Below are positions 15,234 to 23,749 of a DNA stretch of 41,214 nt, piece by piece. The notes below the pieces were generated by a model that was not told where the DNA came from, ran no database searches, and saw only the letters and a list, made by a program, of their open reading frames with translations. Positions within the stretch are counted from its first letter, which is position 1; each line of letters starts with the position of its first letter. Position numbers and translations under genes: made by a program. The stretch spans positions 1 through 41,214 of the forward strand of contig JBBSET010000035.1 of NCBI GenBank assembly GCA_038239485.1, given 5' to 3'. This stretch comes from DASQEH01 sp038239485. Lineage in GTDB: Bacteria > Actinomycetota > Actinomycetes > Propionibacteriales > Nocardioidaceae.

Positions 15234-16055
15234 CTACGACGCGCGCGAGTACGCCGAGGCACGCGCGACCTGCTCGTCGGTGGGTCTGATGCCGGTGTAC
15301 AGGCTGAACTGCTCGGCGGCCTGCAACGCGATCACCTCCGCTCCATCGATCACGTCCTTGCCGAGGCTGAGCGCGTGCTCGACCAACGGGGTACGCGCCG
15401 GGAACGCGACGACGTCGAACACCGTGTCGCAGGCCTCGACGACCTCGACGGTGACGGGCAGCGCCTCGGCGCCGGCTCCACCGCTCATACCGATGGGCGT
15501 GGCGTTCACCACCAGCGCCGGGCGTACGGCGCCGAGCTCGGGGAGCCATCCGAACCCGTAAAGGTCGGCCAGACCGCGGCCGGTCCCCTCGTTGCGCGCG
15601 ACCACGGATCCGTCCCGGAAGCCGGCATCGGCGAGGGCTGCGACGACCGCCTTCGCCATCCCTCCGCTTCCGAGGACGCAGAAGGGGCCGTCGCTGGGTA
15701 CGCCGTGCCTGGCGAGCAGCGTCGCAACGGCGAGGTAGTCGGTGTTGTACGCCGTCAGGTGCCCCTCGTCGTTGACGATCGTGTTGACCGACGAGATGGC
15801 CCGAGCTGACGCGTCGAGGGAATCGACGTGGTCCAGGCATGTCTCCTTGTAGGGCATCGACACACTGCAACCGCGGATGCCCAGCGCTCGTACCCCCGCG
15901 ACGGCGGCGCCGATGTCGGACGTGGTGCACGCCTTGTAGAGGTAGTCCAGCCCGAGCTCGTCATAGAGGAAGTTGTGGAAGCGGGTCCCGATGTTGCTGG
16001 GTCGCCCGGCCAGCGAGATGCAGAGGGTGGTGTCCTTCGTCAGGTTCGGCCTCAT
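15234..16055 (-). CDS. Shikimate dehydrogenase-like oxidoreductase
   Basis: 273 residues; GGGAG lies eight bases before ATG 16055. The substrate half has SVSMPYKE (family SVTxPxK with the catalytic Lys) and AYNTDYLA (family NTD). The NAD(P) half begins VLGSGGMAKAV, a GxGGxxxA loop. It should reduce or oxidise a shikimate- or quinate-like cyclic acid with NAD(P). A typical AroE has Ser-x-Ser near the N-terminus (YSLSP); here the corresponding segment is LCISLAGRPSNIG, so substrate preference may differ and it may not be the housekeeping AroE. No other aromatic pathway gene is near. Confidence 0.85.
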   Translation of the reverse strand: MRPNLTKDTTLCISLAGRPSNIGTRFHNFLYDELGLDYLYKACTTSDIGAAVAGVRALGIRGCSVSMPYKETCLDHVDSLDASARAISSVNTIVNDEGHLTAYNTDYLAVATLLARHGVPSDGPFCVLGSGGMAKAVVAALADAGFRDGSVVARNEGTGRGLADLYGFGWLPELGAVRPALVVNATPIGMSGGAGAEALPVTVEVVEACDTVFDVVAFPARTPLVEHALSLGKDVIDGAEVIALQAAEQFSLYTGIRPTDEQVARASAYSRAS

Positions 16056-16118
16056 GGCCCGGGCTCCCTCTGGCTCCTACTCGGTCTCGACGTCCGCGCG
16101 CGGTCCGCCTGCACTGTT

Positions 16119-16124
16119 TATACT
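16119..16124 (+). promoter_or_regulatory. -10 box, leaderless start at 16132
   Basis: TATACT differs from TATAAT at one base and ends seven bases before the GTG at 16132. Transcription should begin at or next to the start codon. No ribosome-binding site is present. Confidence 0.6.
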
Positions 16125-16131
16125 CCACCGG

Positions 16132-16428
16132 GTGATCTTCAAGGGCGTGGGTGAGTCACGACCGTATCCGGATCACGGCTTGGCGATGCGCGACTGGGCC
16201 CAGCTCCCCCCACACCAGGTCCGGCTGGACCAGCTGATCACGACCAAAGGCACGCTCGACCTCGCGACCCTGCTCGACGACGACTCGACCTTCTTCGGAG
16301 ACCTGTTCGCCCACGTCGTCGAGTGGCGCGGCGAGCTCTACCTGGAGGACGGCCTGCACCGTGCGTTGCGGGCGGCCCTGCAGCAACGCCACGTGCTCCA
16401 TGCCCGGGTGCACGTCGTCCCGCACTAG
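16132..16428 (+). CDS. Small conserved actinobacterial protein of the VapB-annotated type
   Basis: 98 residues from the leaderless GTG 16132 (VIFKGVGESRPYPDHGL). The frame extends upstream, but the promoter at 16119 lies inside that extension. The sequence has DWAQLPPHQVRLDQL, DDDSTFFGDLF and ELYLEDGLHRALRAAL, conserved in a family often auto-annotated as VapB antitoxin. No toxin gene is adjacent; instead a LytR_C gene follows at 16492, a neighbourhood I recall from other actinobacteria. The antitoxin role is therefore doubtful and the real function unknown. Confidence 0.8.
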   Translation: MIFKGVGESRPYPDHGLAMRDWAQLPPHQVRLDQLITTKGTLDLATLLDDDSTFFGDLFAHVVEWRGELYLEDGLHRALRAALQQRHVLHARVHVVPH

Positions 16429-16491
16429 GATGACCCCGCCAGGCCCGTTGTCGAGACGTACCCGCTAAACGTAGCTGTCGAGAGGAGCGCC

Positions 16492-17028
16492 GTGAGCTGG
16501 AAGACTCCGATCACCTTGCTGGTGCTGCTCGGTGTCCTCCTCGGCGCGGGGTACTACGGCTGGCGGACCATCATCTCCCCCGCCACGGGCGATGCCGGCT
16601 CGACGAATCAGCCGCATCACCACGGGACTCACTGCGCGAAGAGGCAGGCCTTCCACAAGGGCCAGAAGTTCAAGTCCAAGGACATCATCGTCAACGTGTA
16701 CAACGCCGGTGCGATCCCCAACCTTGCAGGCGACACGCTCGCGAAGCTGGGTGCCAAGGGTTTCAAGCAGGGAGTCGCCGACAACGCACCGAGTGGAGTC
16801 GGCGCGGCCAACGTCACGATCCTCACGAGTGACAGGCGGCTTCCTCAGGTACAGCTGGTGGCGAGCCAGTTCAAGGGGAGGGTGACGTACACGAGCGGAC
16901 CCGCGCTGGCCGCCGGCATCGACGTGATCGTCGGGGACAGCTTCGTCGGTGCCGACCCCAGCGCGAGGAAGTACCTGACGCTCCACCACGCGATCAGCAC
17001 CTGCAAGTCCCAGGGGCGCGCACGCTGA
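16492..17028 (+). CDS. LytR_C-domain membrane-anchored protein
   Basis: 178 residues from GTG 16492, preceded by GAGAGGAG. A single N-terminal membrane segment (about 7-24) is followed by a short His-rich stretch (PHHHGTHC) and a LytR C-terminal domain (about 60-150; IIVNVYNAGAIPNLAGDTLAKL). This domain also ends LytR-CpsA-Psr cell-wall ligases, but the ligase domain is missing here, so an envelope-binding role is inferred. It follows the small 16132-16428 gene and overlaps nothing; the antiporter gene converges on it. Confidence 0.88.
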   Translation: MSWKTPITLLVLLGVLLGAGYYGWRTIISPATGDAGSTNQPHHHGTHCAKRQAFHKGQKFKSKDIIVNVYNAGAIPNLAGDTLAKLGAKGFKQGVADNAPSGVGAANVTILTSDRRLPQVQLVASQFKGRVTYTSGPALAAGIDVIVGDSFVGADPSARKYLTLHHAISTCKSQGRAR

Positions 17029-17031
17029 GAG

Positions 17032-18525
17032 CTACGACGACGGTCCGCCCGCCCAGGTGGCCAGCCGGCCCCCGCGGCTGACCTCCTGCAGCCGTCGCTC
17101 GGTCGCCTCTCGGTCCTTGCGGGGCGTGACGATGAGCAGGTCGTCACCCCGCTTCAGCGTGGTACGCGGATCGGGGGTGAAGCTCGACGACCCCCGCACG
17201 ACCAACGACACACTGGTACCCGGCGCGAGCCGGAGCTCGGACACCTCGACGCCGTGCATCCTCGAGTGCTCGGTGATCTTGACCTGCAGGAGGTCGGCTG
17301 CGATCCGCTCGAGCGGCGCGGCCTCGACCTCGACGTCGCGAGCGCGCTCGACCGTGACGTGGAGCACCCGCGCGAGGGCCGGCAGCACCGGCGCCGTGAC
17401 CACGGTCAGGACCACGACGAGGACGAACACGATGTTGAAGACCTCCCCAGACCGCGACACCCGCTCTGACAGCGGGATGGTGGCGAGCACGATCGGGACG
17501 GCGCCGCGAAGTCCGGCTGCCGCCAGGAAGCCCTGTTCGGCCAGCGGCACGCGCCACGGGACCGCGCTGGCGACCACACTCAGCGGCCGGGCCAGCACCG
17601 TGAGGGCCGCCCCGACCGCCACGCCGTCCACGACGTCGGTCAACGAGATCGTGGAGGGTGACACCAGCAGCCCGAGCATGATGAACAGGCCGATCTGAGC
17701 GAGCCAGGCCAGGCCCTCCGCGAACGACCGGGTCGAGGTCCGGTGGGGCAGCTCGGAGTTGCCCAGCCAGAGCGCCGTGACGTATACCGCCGCGAAGCCG
17801 CTCGCGTGCAGCGCGGCCGCTCCCGAGTAGGACAGCACGGCGATCGTGATGACGGTGATCGGGTAGAGACCGGACGCCGGTAGCGCGACGCGCCGCAGCA
17901 TCCAGACGCCGCCGAGGCCCACGACGGCGCCGATGGCGAGTCCGGCGGCAAGCTCGTAGAACACCAGCCCGACGAAGGCGAGCGCGCCGTGCTCGAACCC
18001 GTTGCCACTGCTGAGGACCAGCACCAGGAGCACCGTCGAGGCGTCGTTGAGGCCGGACTCCGCCTCCAGGGCGCCGAGTAGCGACGGCCGGAGCGGCACC
18101 CTTCTCAGCACCGAGAACACGGCTGCGGCGTCGGTGGGCGACGTGATGGCTCCGATCAGCCAGCAGGTCTCCCACGGCAGTGAGAGCAGCAGGTGCGACA
18201 CCACGGCGACGGCTGAGACGCTGACCGCGACCCCCAGAATGGCCAGCGTCAGGCCGAGGCCGATCGACGGTTTCAGCTCCGACCACTGGGTGGTCAGACC
18301 GCCCTCGGTCAAGATGACGACCAGGGCGACGAATCCCAGCGAGTGAGCCGTCTGCGCATCGTTGAACCGGATTCCCAGAACCGAATCGCCGAGGACGACC
18401 CCCATGGCCAGGTAGATCAGCAAGCTGGGGAGGCCGAACCAGGAGGTGGCCCGTACCGCCAGCACGGCCAGCAGCACGATGACCGAGCCAGCCAGCAGCA
18501 ATGTGTCCAGGTTGTGCGAATCCAC
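17032..18525 (-). CDS. Potassium/proton antiporter with TrkA-C domain
   Basis: 497 residues from GTG 18525. About twelve to thirteen membrane segments form a cation/proton antiporter core, with the ion-site region AITSPTDAAAVFSVLRR and ESGLNDASTVLL and the conserved AAGLRGAVPIVLA. From about residue 400 a cytosolic TrkA-C-like domain follows (LAPGTSVSLVVRG, LKRGDDLLIVTP), as in the NhaP2/CvrA group of K+/H+ antiporters. It should exchange cytosolic K+ or Na+ for protons in pH and osmotic control. It stands alone and is divergent from the small acidic gene at 18598. Confidence 0.92.
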   Translation of the reverse strand: MDSHNLDTLLLAGSVIVLLAVLAVRATSWFGLPSLLIYLAMGVVLGDSVLGIRFNDAQTAHSLGFVALVVILTEGGLTTQWSELKPSIGLGLTLAILGVAVSVSAVAVVSHLLLSLPWETCWLIGAITSPTDAAAVFSVLRRVPLRPSLLGALEAESGLNDASTVLLVLVLSSGNGFEHGALAFVGLVFYELAAGLAIGAVVGLGGVWMLRRVALPASGLYPITVITIAVLSYSGAAALHASGFAAVYVTALWLGNSELPHRTSTRSFAEGLAWLAQIGLFIMLGLLVSPSTISLTDVVDGVAVGAALTVLARPLSVVASAVPWRVPLAEQGFLAAAGLRGAVPIVLATIPLSERVSRSGEVFNIVFVLVVVLTVVTAPVLPALARVLHVTVERARDVEVEAAPLERIAADLLQVKITEHSRMHGVEVSELRLAPGTSVSLVVRGSSSFTPDPRTTLKRGDDLLIVTPRKDREATERRLQEVSRGGRLATWAGGPSS

Positions 18526-18584
18526 GCTTCAGCCTAGTAGCCGACGTGATGCGTACGAGGCGTGTGGCGCGGGGGCTGAGCCGG

Positions 18585-18590
18585 TACCTT
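18585..18590 (+). promoter_or_regulatory. -10 box, leaderless start at 18598
   Basis: TACCTT (TAnnnT) ends seven bases before ATG 18598, matching the spacing at several other leaderless starts here. Confidence 0.45.
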
Positions 18591-18597
18591 TCAGCCC

Positions 18598-18849
18598 ATG
18601 ACGACAACTTCAGACGATGGCGACCAGACCTCCGCGGGGTCGTACACGGACATGCAGATCCACGACGACGAGCTACCCGAGGAGCTCCGGCCGGAGAACG
18701 ACCTGGACCTCAACGCGACCAGTCGGCCTCCCGGCGCCGCGGGCGATCCGGGCGATCCGGGCGCCGACGCTCAGCCGGAGCAGGCTTCGGAGAGCACCGA
18801 GTCCGAGTCGGACGGTGACGCCGCCGCGTCGGATGCTCAGCCAGCCTGA
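18598..18849 (+). CDS. Small acidic protein, unknown
   Basis: 83 residues, strongly acidic and low in hydrophobic residues (DDGDQTSAGSY, HDDELPEELRPENDLDL, then Ala/Gly/Asp/Glu/Ser repeats). It is likely disordered and shows no domain. Support for a real gene is the leaderless -10 box at exact spacing and good codon character in the first half. Its 3' end overlaps the convergent oleD end by 13 bases. Function unknown. Confidence 0.5.
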   Translation: MTTTSDDGDQTSAGSYTDMQIHDDELPEELRPENDLDLNATSRPPGAAGDPGDPGADAQPEQASESTESESDGDAAASDAQPA

Positions 18850-19820
18850 CCGGAGCCGGCGGTATACCACCGCGCGAGCGCGGCGAACCCGGCGTCGAGG
18901 CTGACCCGCGGGGTCCAGCCGAGGGCCTCGCGGGTATGCCGCTGGTCGAACCAGTGCGCCGTCGTGAGCTGGTCGACCAGGAATCCGGTCATGGGTGGGG
19001 TCTCGCGCCTGTCCAGCAGGCTCCATACCCCCTCGACCGCCCTGCCGGCGACTCTCGCGACCCCGACCGGGACGCGGCCACGGGGGCCGGGGGCGCCAGC
19101 CGCCCGGCAGATCCTGGCCAGGATCTCCGCGACCGTCCGGGGCTCTCCGTTGGAGACGACCAGCGCCTCGCCATGAAGGTCGGGGCAGGCGTCGAGCGCC
19201 GCGATCAGGGAGTCGACCGCGTTGTCGACATACGTCGTGTCGATCAAGGCGCTGCCGCGGCCGATCATGGGCAGCCGCCCGGCACGGGCTCTTGCCACGA
19301 TGCGCTGGACCAGCTGGGTGTCCCCCGGTCCCCAGACCAGATGCGGCCGGATCGCGAGCACGGCGAGGTCCGGTCCGTCCGCCGACAGCGCGTCGATCTC
19401 CGCAAGCGCCTTGGATCGGGCGTAGTGCCCACGGACGCGAGCAGCCTCGGCGGGACCGGCCCCGACGCCGACCAGAGCGTGACCGGCGTGCGCGACCGCG
19501 GGAGACGACACGTGCACCAGAGACCGGACGCCCGAGGCCCGGCAGGCCGCGACGACGACTCTGGTGCCCTCGATGTTGGCCGACGCGTACTCCTTCCACG
19601 GGCCGACGAGGTCGACCTTCGCCGCCAGGTGCAGTACGGCGTCCTGTCCGGCGGTCGCCCGTCGTACTGACGTGGCGTCAGCGATGTCGCCGAGCACCTC
19701 CCTGGCCGGTAGGCCTGACGGTCGTCTCTGCATCACGGTCACGTCGTCACCACGGGCCGTCAGCGCGAGCGCGATACTTCGGCCGAGCATGCCTGTCGAG
19801 CCTGTGACCAGCACCTTCAC
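18837..19820 (-). CDS. oleD: OleD, 2-alkyl-3-oxoalkanoate reductase
   Basis: 327 residues from GTG 19820 (VKVLVTGSTGMLGRS), which puts the GxxGxxG nucleotide loop right at the N-terminus; a TTG-started longer frame was rejected. It is an extended short-chain dehydrogenase with HLAAKVDLVGPW, a catalytic-type Tyr-x3-Lys in HYARSKALAE, and RPHLVWGPGD, like 3-beta-hydroxysteroid dehydrogenases. The position behind oleA and oleBC identifies it as OleD, which uses NADPH to reduce the 2-alkyl-3-ketoacid made by OleA to the 2-alkyl-3-hydroxyacid. It starts 13 bases after oleBC ends. Confidence 0.9.
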   Translation of the reverse strand: MKVLVTGSTGMLGRSIALALTARGDDVTVMQRRPSGLPAREVLGDIADATSVRRATAGQDAVLHLAAKVDLVGPWKEYASANIEGTRVVVAACRASGVRSLVHVSSPAVAHAGHALVGVGAGPAEAARVRGHYARSKALAEIDALSADGPDLAVLAIRPHLVWGPGDTQLVQRIVARARAGRLPMIGRGSALIDTTYVDNAVDSLIAALDACPDLHGEALVVSNGEPRTVAEILARICRAAGAPGPRGRVPVGVARVAGRAVEGVWSLLDRRETPPMTGFLVDQLTTAHWFDQRHTREALGWTPRVSLDAGFAALARWYTAGSGQAG

Positions 19821-19833
19821 CGGCAGAGCCCGC

Positions 19834-22401
19834 TCATTCAGGTCCCGACGGGACGACCCGGCCGGCAAGCAGGCGGTCCGCCCACTCCCGGACCTCAGCC
19901 CGGTCCACCTTCGACGCGTGTCGGATGTCGACAGGAAGCGAGCGGCAGACGAGAACCGCAGCGACGTCGACCCCGGCCACGATGCGTACCTGGTCGGTCA
20001 GCTCCAGCGTGGCGACTCCAGGGCGTCGCGGCTTGCGGCCCGCCGGCACCACGACCACCGCGACCTGCTGCGTGCCGATCGGTCCGACACCCACCGCGGC
20101 GGCTGCCTGCACTCCTGCCAGCGACTCGACCCGCTGCTCGAGTCCGACCGGCGTCACGACACCGGCTGCCGTGGCGATCACGTGCTGCAGCCGGCCTTCG
20201 ATCCACAGCCTGCCGTCGTCGTCGAGGTGGCCGACGTCGCCGGTACGGTGCCACCCGACGTCACGACCGCTCGATCGCTGCGTCTGCCACAGCGACGCGT
20301 AGCGCTCCTTCACGTGAGCGGCCCGTACGCAGACCTCGCCGAGAAGCCCCGGCTGGCCGGTGAGCGGGCCGTCGGCCAGCCCGGTCGGGGTCAGCGCGCT
20401 GACGGTCACCTCGACGCCGGGCAGGGGGCGCCCGACACACACACCGTCGCCTGCTCCGGCCGCATCGATCTGCGCGAGGGAGATGTCGGTCACGGGCAGC
20501 GCTTCGGTCATCCCGTACGGGGTGTGCGGCTGCGCGTTCGGGAGCACGTCGCCGAGTGCGCGGAGCAGGGTTGCGGGTACCGGTGCGCCGGCGGACATCA
20601 GCAGGCGGACGGCTCCCAACGCCTGTCGGTGGGCGGGCGAGAGGTGCTCGGCGGTGCGGAGCACGTTGCGGAGCGCGGCCGGCGACGCGAACACCACCGT
20701 GGCGCCGATGGCGCTGACCGCGTCGGCCAGAGCGGCTGCCGTCAGGGTGCCGGGCGAGGTGACATCCATCTCCGGCACCGACGAGCCGATCCCCAGTGCC
20801 GGGCCGTAGAGGGAGAAGGGCGCGAACGCCGCGACGATCCGGTCGTCGTCGCTCAGCTCGTACGTCGCCCGGACGAGAGCGACCTGGGCCTCGACCTGTC
20901 GGTGGCGGTAGACGACGCCTTTGGCGGGGCCGGTCGCGCCGGACGTGAAGACGACGGCGCACTCGTCGTCAGCCGCGGGACGCTCAGGCGGCGGCCGGGT
21001 CCGGCCCAGCCGTGCCAGGTCAGCCAGGGTGGTCCACGCCCGCAGCATCCGGCGTGCCGACGAGGGGATCGTACCGGCGCCGATCCGGGTTCCCGGAAGT
21101 CCCATCGCCGCGGCTGCGAGCAGGCCCTGAGCGGTTCCGATGACGTGGTCGACGCGGGCCCCGCGCAAGGCCCGGCCCATGCCACGCAGGCCAAGCCCCT
21201 TGTCGGCGACGACGATGACCCCTCCGGCTCGCCACACGGCGTACACGGCAGTGGTCAGGTCTGCCGACGGCGGCACCAGCAGCGCGACACGCTGCCCCGG
21301 TCGGACCCCGGTCGCCGCCAGTCCGGCGGCCACCTCGCGGACCCTGCGCTCGAGCAGATCCCAGCTGACCGTGCGGCGGCCGACCTCGACGACAGCCGGC
21401 GTCTGGTCGCCGGCGCGGGCCTCGAGGCGGGACAGGAGGGTCGACGCTTGGGGCTCTGCGGCGGGTGCTCGGCCGCCGTCGTGGGCTGACGCCAGGCTGA
21501 GGTCGTGGACCCATCGGACGACCGCGGCGGCGTACTCCGGGGCGTCCTCGGTGACCAGGTGCGACGCGCCCTCGTAGCGATGCACGTCTGCGTGCGGGAT
21601 CCGGTCGAGCAGGTCGTCGAGGTACCTCTCGCCGAAGACGGGGTCTCGGGGGCCCCACAGCAGCAGAGCGGGCACGTCGGGCGGGCAGACGTCGACGGCG
21701 ACCCGGTCGAGCGTCGGGCGGCTGGGGTGGCCGGGGGCGAAGGGGATGTCGTCGACGAAGTCCCCGACCGCTCGCCGTCGGGACGCGGCTGCGTACGGGG
21801 CGGTGAACGCGTCCCGCACGGCCGGTGACAAGGGCGGTCGTGACAGCCGGGTGGCGGCCCGGACGAAGACCGGGGTACGCACACAGACCGCGTCACGCAG
21901 CCCGGAGAGGTGCGCGAGCCGGATCAGCGCGGGTCCGGACGACCCGGCCGGTTGGTGCACCGCGGTGTTGGTGAGGACGACGCCGCGGAGCTGGGCGCGG
22001 TGCTCAATGCCCCAGCCCAGGGCGACCGGGCCGCCCCAGTCATGGGCGACGACCACGGTCGGGCCGTCGATCCCGAGGGCTGCCGTGAGGTGACCAAGAT
22101 CCGCGATCCGTTCGGCCAGCCGCCGAGGCTGCTCGAGGCGGTCTGAGTACCCCATCCCGAGCTGGTCCGGCGCGACGACCCGCCACTGCGCCGGCGCGGC
22201 CGCCAGCAGCCGTCGCCACAGGTACGACCAGGTCGGGTTCCCGTGCAGGCAGAGCAAGGTGACGACCGGAGAGGCGGTACCGCTGTCGAGGACATGCCAG
22301 GTCCGCTTCACGCCGTCGCCGTCCGGCGCAGTCACCAACCTCGACCAGGCCGGGACCAGGCCGGGCAACCCCGAGGGTGGAAGCGCGGCGCCCCCGGTCA
22401 C
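19834..22401 (-). CDS. oleBC: OleBC fusion: beta-lactone decarboxylase and beta-lactone synthetase
   Basis: 855 residues from GTG 22401. Residues 1-300 are an alpha/beta hydrolase of the haloalkane dehalogenase group: nucleophile Asp121 in VVAHDWGG, Asp253 in WGPRDPVFG and His281 in GASHLVTED. This is OleB, which converts the beta-lactone to a cis-olefin and CO2. After a linker (about 300-320), residues 321-855 are an AMP-ligase-type OleC, with FTSGATGPAKG (486-496), YGMTEALPVTD and the late Lys in RHASKVDR. OleC activates the beta-hydroxyacid to the beta-lactone. Fused OleBC is known from several actinobacteria, such as Micrococcus luteus. The gene is separated from oleA by a tandem repeat. 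Confidence 0.93.
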   Translation of the reverse strand: MTGGAALPPSGLPGLVPAWSRLVTAPDGDGVKRTWHVLDSGTASPVVTLLCLHGNPTWSYLWRRLLAAAPAQWRVVAPDQLGMGYSDRLEQPRRLAERIADLGHLTAALGIDGPTVVVAHDWGGPVALGWGIEHRAQLRGVVLTNTAVHQPAGSSGPALIRLAHLSGLRDAVCVRTPVFVRAATRLSRPPLSPAVRDAFTAPYAAASRRRAVGDFVDDIPFAPGHPSRPTLDRVAVDVCPPDVPALLLWGPRDPVFGERYLDDLLDRIPHADVHRYEGASHLVTEDAPEYAAAVVRWVHDLSLASAHDGGRAPAAEPQASTLLSRLEARAGDQTPAVVEVGRRTVSWDLLERRVREVAAGLAATGVRPGQRVALLVPPSADLTTAVYAVWRAGGVIVVADKGLGLRGMGRALRGARVDHVIGTAQGLLAAAAMGLPGTRIGAGTIPSSARRMLRAWTTLADLARLGRTRPPPERPAADDECAVVFTSGATGPAKGVVYRHRQVEAQVALVRATYELSDDDRIVAAFAPFSLYGPALGIGSSVPEMDVTSPGTLTAAALADAVSAIGATVVFASPAALRNVLRTAEHLSPAHRQALGAVRLLMSAGAPVPATLLRALGDVLPNAQPHTPYGMTEALPVTDISLAQIDAAGAGDGVCVGRPLPGVEVTVSALTPTGLADGPLTGQPGLLGEVCVRAAHVKERYASLWQTQRSSGRDVGWHRTGDVGHLDDDGRLWIEGRLQHVIATAAGVVTPVGLEQRVESLAGVQAAAAVGVGPIGTQQVAVVVVPAGRKPRRPGVATLELTDQVRIVAGVDVAAVLVCRSLPVDIRHASKVDRAEVREWADRLLAGRVVPSGPE

Positions 22402-22494
22402 CCTCGGGCGGCCGTCAGCATCGGACGGCCCGTCAGCATCGGACGGCCCGTCAGCATCGGGCGGCGGTCACCATCGGGCGGCGGTCACCATCGG
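22397..22494. repeat. Six-unit 17-18 bp tandem repeat at the oleA/oleBC junction
   Basis: Plus-strand units begin GTCACCCTCGGGCGGCC (22397), GTCAGCATCGGACGGCCC (22414 and 22432), GTCAGCATCGGGCGGCG (22450), GTCACCATCGGGCGGCG (22467) and a partial GTCACCATCGG (22484). On the minus strand the oleA stop TGA lies in the last unit and the oleBC start GTG in the first. In a single unit these two signals would overlap as GTGA. The array thus looks like a local expansion of an ancestral stop/start overlap. Confidence 0.85.
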
Positions 22495-23510
22495 ATTTCG
22501 GCGCAGGAGGCGTTGAGGCCGGAGCCGATCCCCATCAGTAGCACCCGGTCGCCGGGCTCGAGGTCCTGGACCTCGTTCGCGAGCGTGAACGGCACGGAGG
22601 CGGGGCCGATGTTGCCCCGCGTCGGGAAGGTGCGGGGTACGCGGGAGGGGTCGATGCCGACACGGCGGCAGAGCGCCTCGGTGTGCACCTGCGAGATCTG
22701 GTGGATGACGTAGCGATCCATCCCGGCGGCCCAGTCGAACTCGCCCTCGGCCACCTCCCACAACTGCTGAGTGAGGTCGAGGCCGGCTTCGAGCAGTCCC
22801 TTGGCGTCGGTCCGCATCATCTCGATGTTGCCGACGCACAGCTCGTGGTGCTCGGTGCTGGCGCGGGTGATGCCGCCCACCACGCGGTGCCCCTCGGGAT
22901 GCACGTCGGTACGGCCCAGGACCATCGCGGCCGCGCCCGAGCCGAGCGTGAGGGTCGCGAACTCGTCCATGACCTGTGAGCTCGTCGTCTCCGGCCGGGA
23001 CAGCCGGGCGAGAGTGGCCTCCTGGACCGGACGAGCGTCCTCGCCGTTGACGAGGAGCGCATAGTCGATCTGGCCGGTGTCGATCATCGCGACAGCGATC
23101 TGGATGCCGTTGACGAAGCCGAGGCAGGCGTTCGCCACGTCGAAGTTGAGGCAGTTCGACGGCAGCCCCAGCGCGTGGTGCACCGACACCGCCGTCGAGG
23201 GCTCGAGGTGCGCCCGGCTCACCGAGGTGTTGATCATCATGCCGATCCGGGCGGCGTCGATGCCGGCCTCGGCCAGCACCTTGGCGCCGGCCATGGCGGC
23301 GCCGTCGGCGTAGGTGAAGCCGTCCGCCCACCAGCGGCGCTCCCGGATGCCGACCAGCCGCTCCAACAGGCCCGGGCGCATGCCGACGCGCTGATAGGTC
23401 TCAGCCAAGCGGACGTCGAGCTCGCTCGAGGTGACCACCCTGGTGGCGTCCAGTGCGCCGACCGCAAGGATGGACGTGTTGGACGAGCGGTAGATGCCAT
23501 TTCCGGTCAT
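22485..23510 (-). CDS. oleA: OleA, acyl-CoA head-to-head condensing thiolase
   Basis: 341 residues; AAAGAG lies six bases before ATG 23510. It has a thiolase/KAS III fold with nucleophile Cys129 in VANACLGFVNG, His in YVIHQISQVH and Asn in TRGNIGPASV. The segment HLEPSTAVSVHHALGLP also fits OleA. It joins two long acyl-CoAs without decarboxylation to give a 2-alkyl-3-ketoacid, the first step in long-chain olefin synthesis. It is the first gene of oleA-oleBC-oleD and faces the molybdopterin oxidase gene across 239 bases of non-coding DNA in which no clear operator was found. Confidence 0.93.
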   Translation of the reverse strand: MTGNGIYRSSNTSILAVGALDATRVVTSSELDVRLAETYQRVGMRPGLLERLVGIRERRWWADGFTYADGAAMAGAKVLAEAGIDAARIGMMINTSVSRAHLEPSTAVSVHHALGLPSNCLNFDVANACLGFVNGIQIAVAMIDTGQIDYALLVNGEDARPVQEATLARLSRPETTSSQVMDEFATLTLGSGAAAMVLGRTDVHPEGHRVVGGITRASTEHHELCVGNIEMMRTDAKGLLEAGLDLTQQLWEVAEGEFDWAAGMDRYVIHQISQVHTEALCRRVGIDPSRVPRTFPTRGNIGPASVPFTLANEVQDLEPGDRVLLMGIGSGLNASCAEIRW

Positions 23511-23749
23511 GCATACTCTTTCGTGCTCATGGCCGGGGACGCGTTGCGCCGAGCCGAGGTATCTAGTGTTCCCCGCTAGTCTCGGGCACGCCTGCTTCGG
23601 CGGGGGGCCTTATGACCCGAGTGAACTCCTAAACTACCCGACTTACGCCGTACACGACGATTTCGCCCGGCAGCAGCCGACTCGTCGCCGCCTGGACTTG
23701 CGCATCGCCGGACGAGCCGGGCAGCATCGTCGGAGAGAGGACGACGCGT

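Noticed and set aside
16132..16428. Antitoxin of a VapBC module
   Set aside because: No toxin gene on either side.
17144..18607. 487-residue minus-strand frame in a second register
   Set aside because: Frame-shifted shadow of the antiporter gene, almost all Arg/Ala/Gly.
22397..22494. CRISPR array
   Set aside because: Units are contiguous 17-18 bases without spacers and no cas gene is near.
23511..23749. Gene or regulator site between oleA and the molybdopterin oxidase gene
   Set aside because: No coding character on either strand; ACTAG-containing repeats are too short to call an operator.
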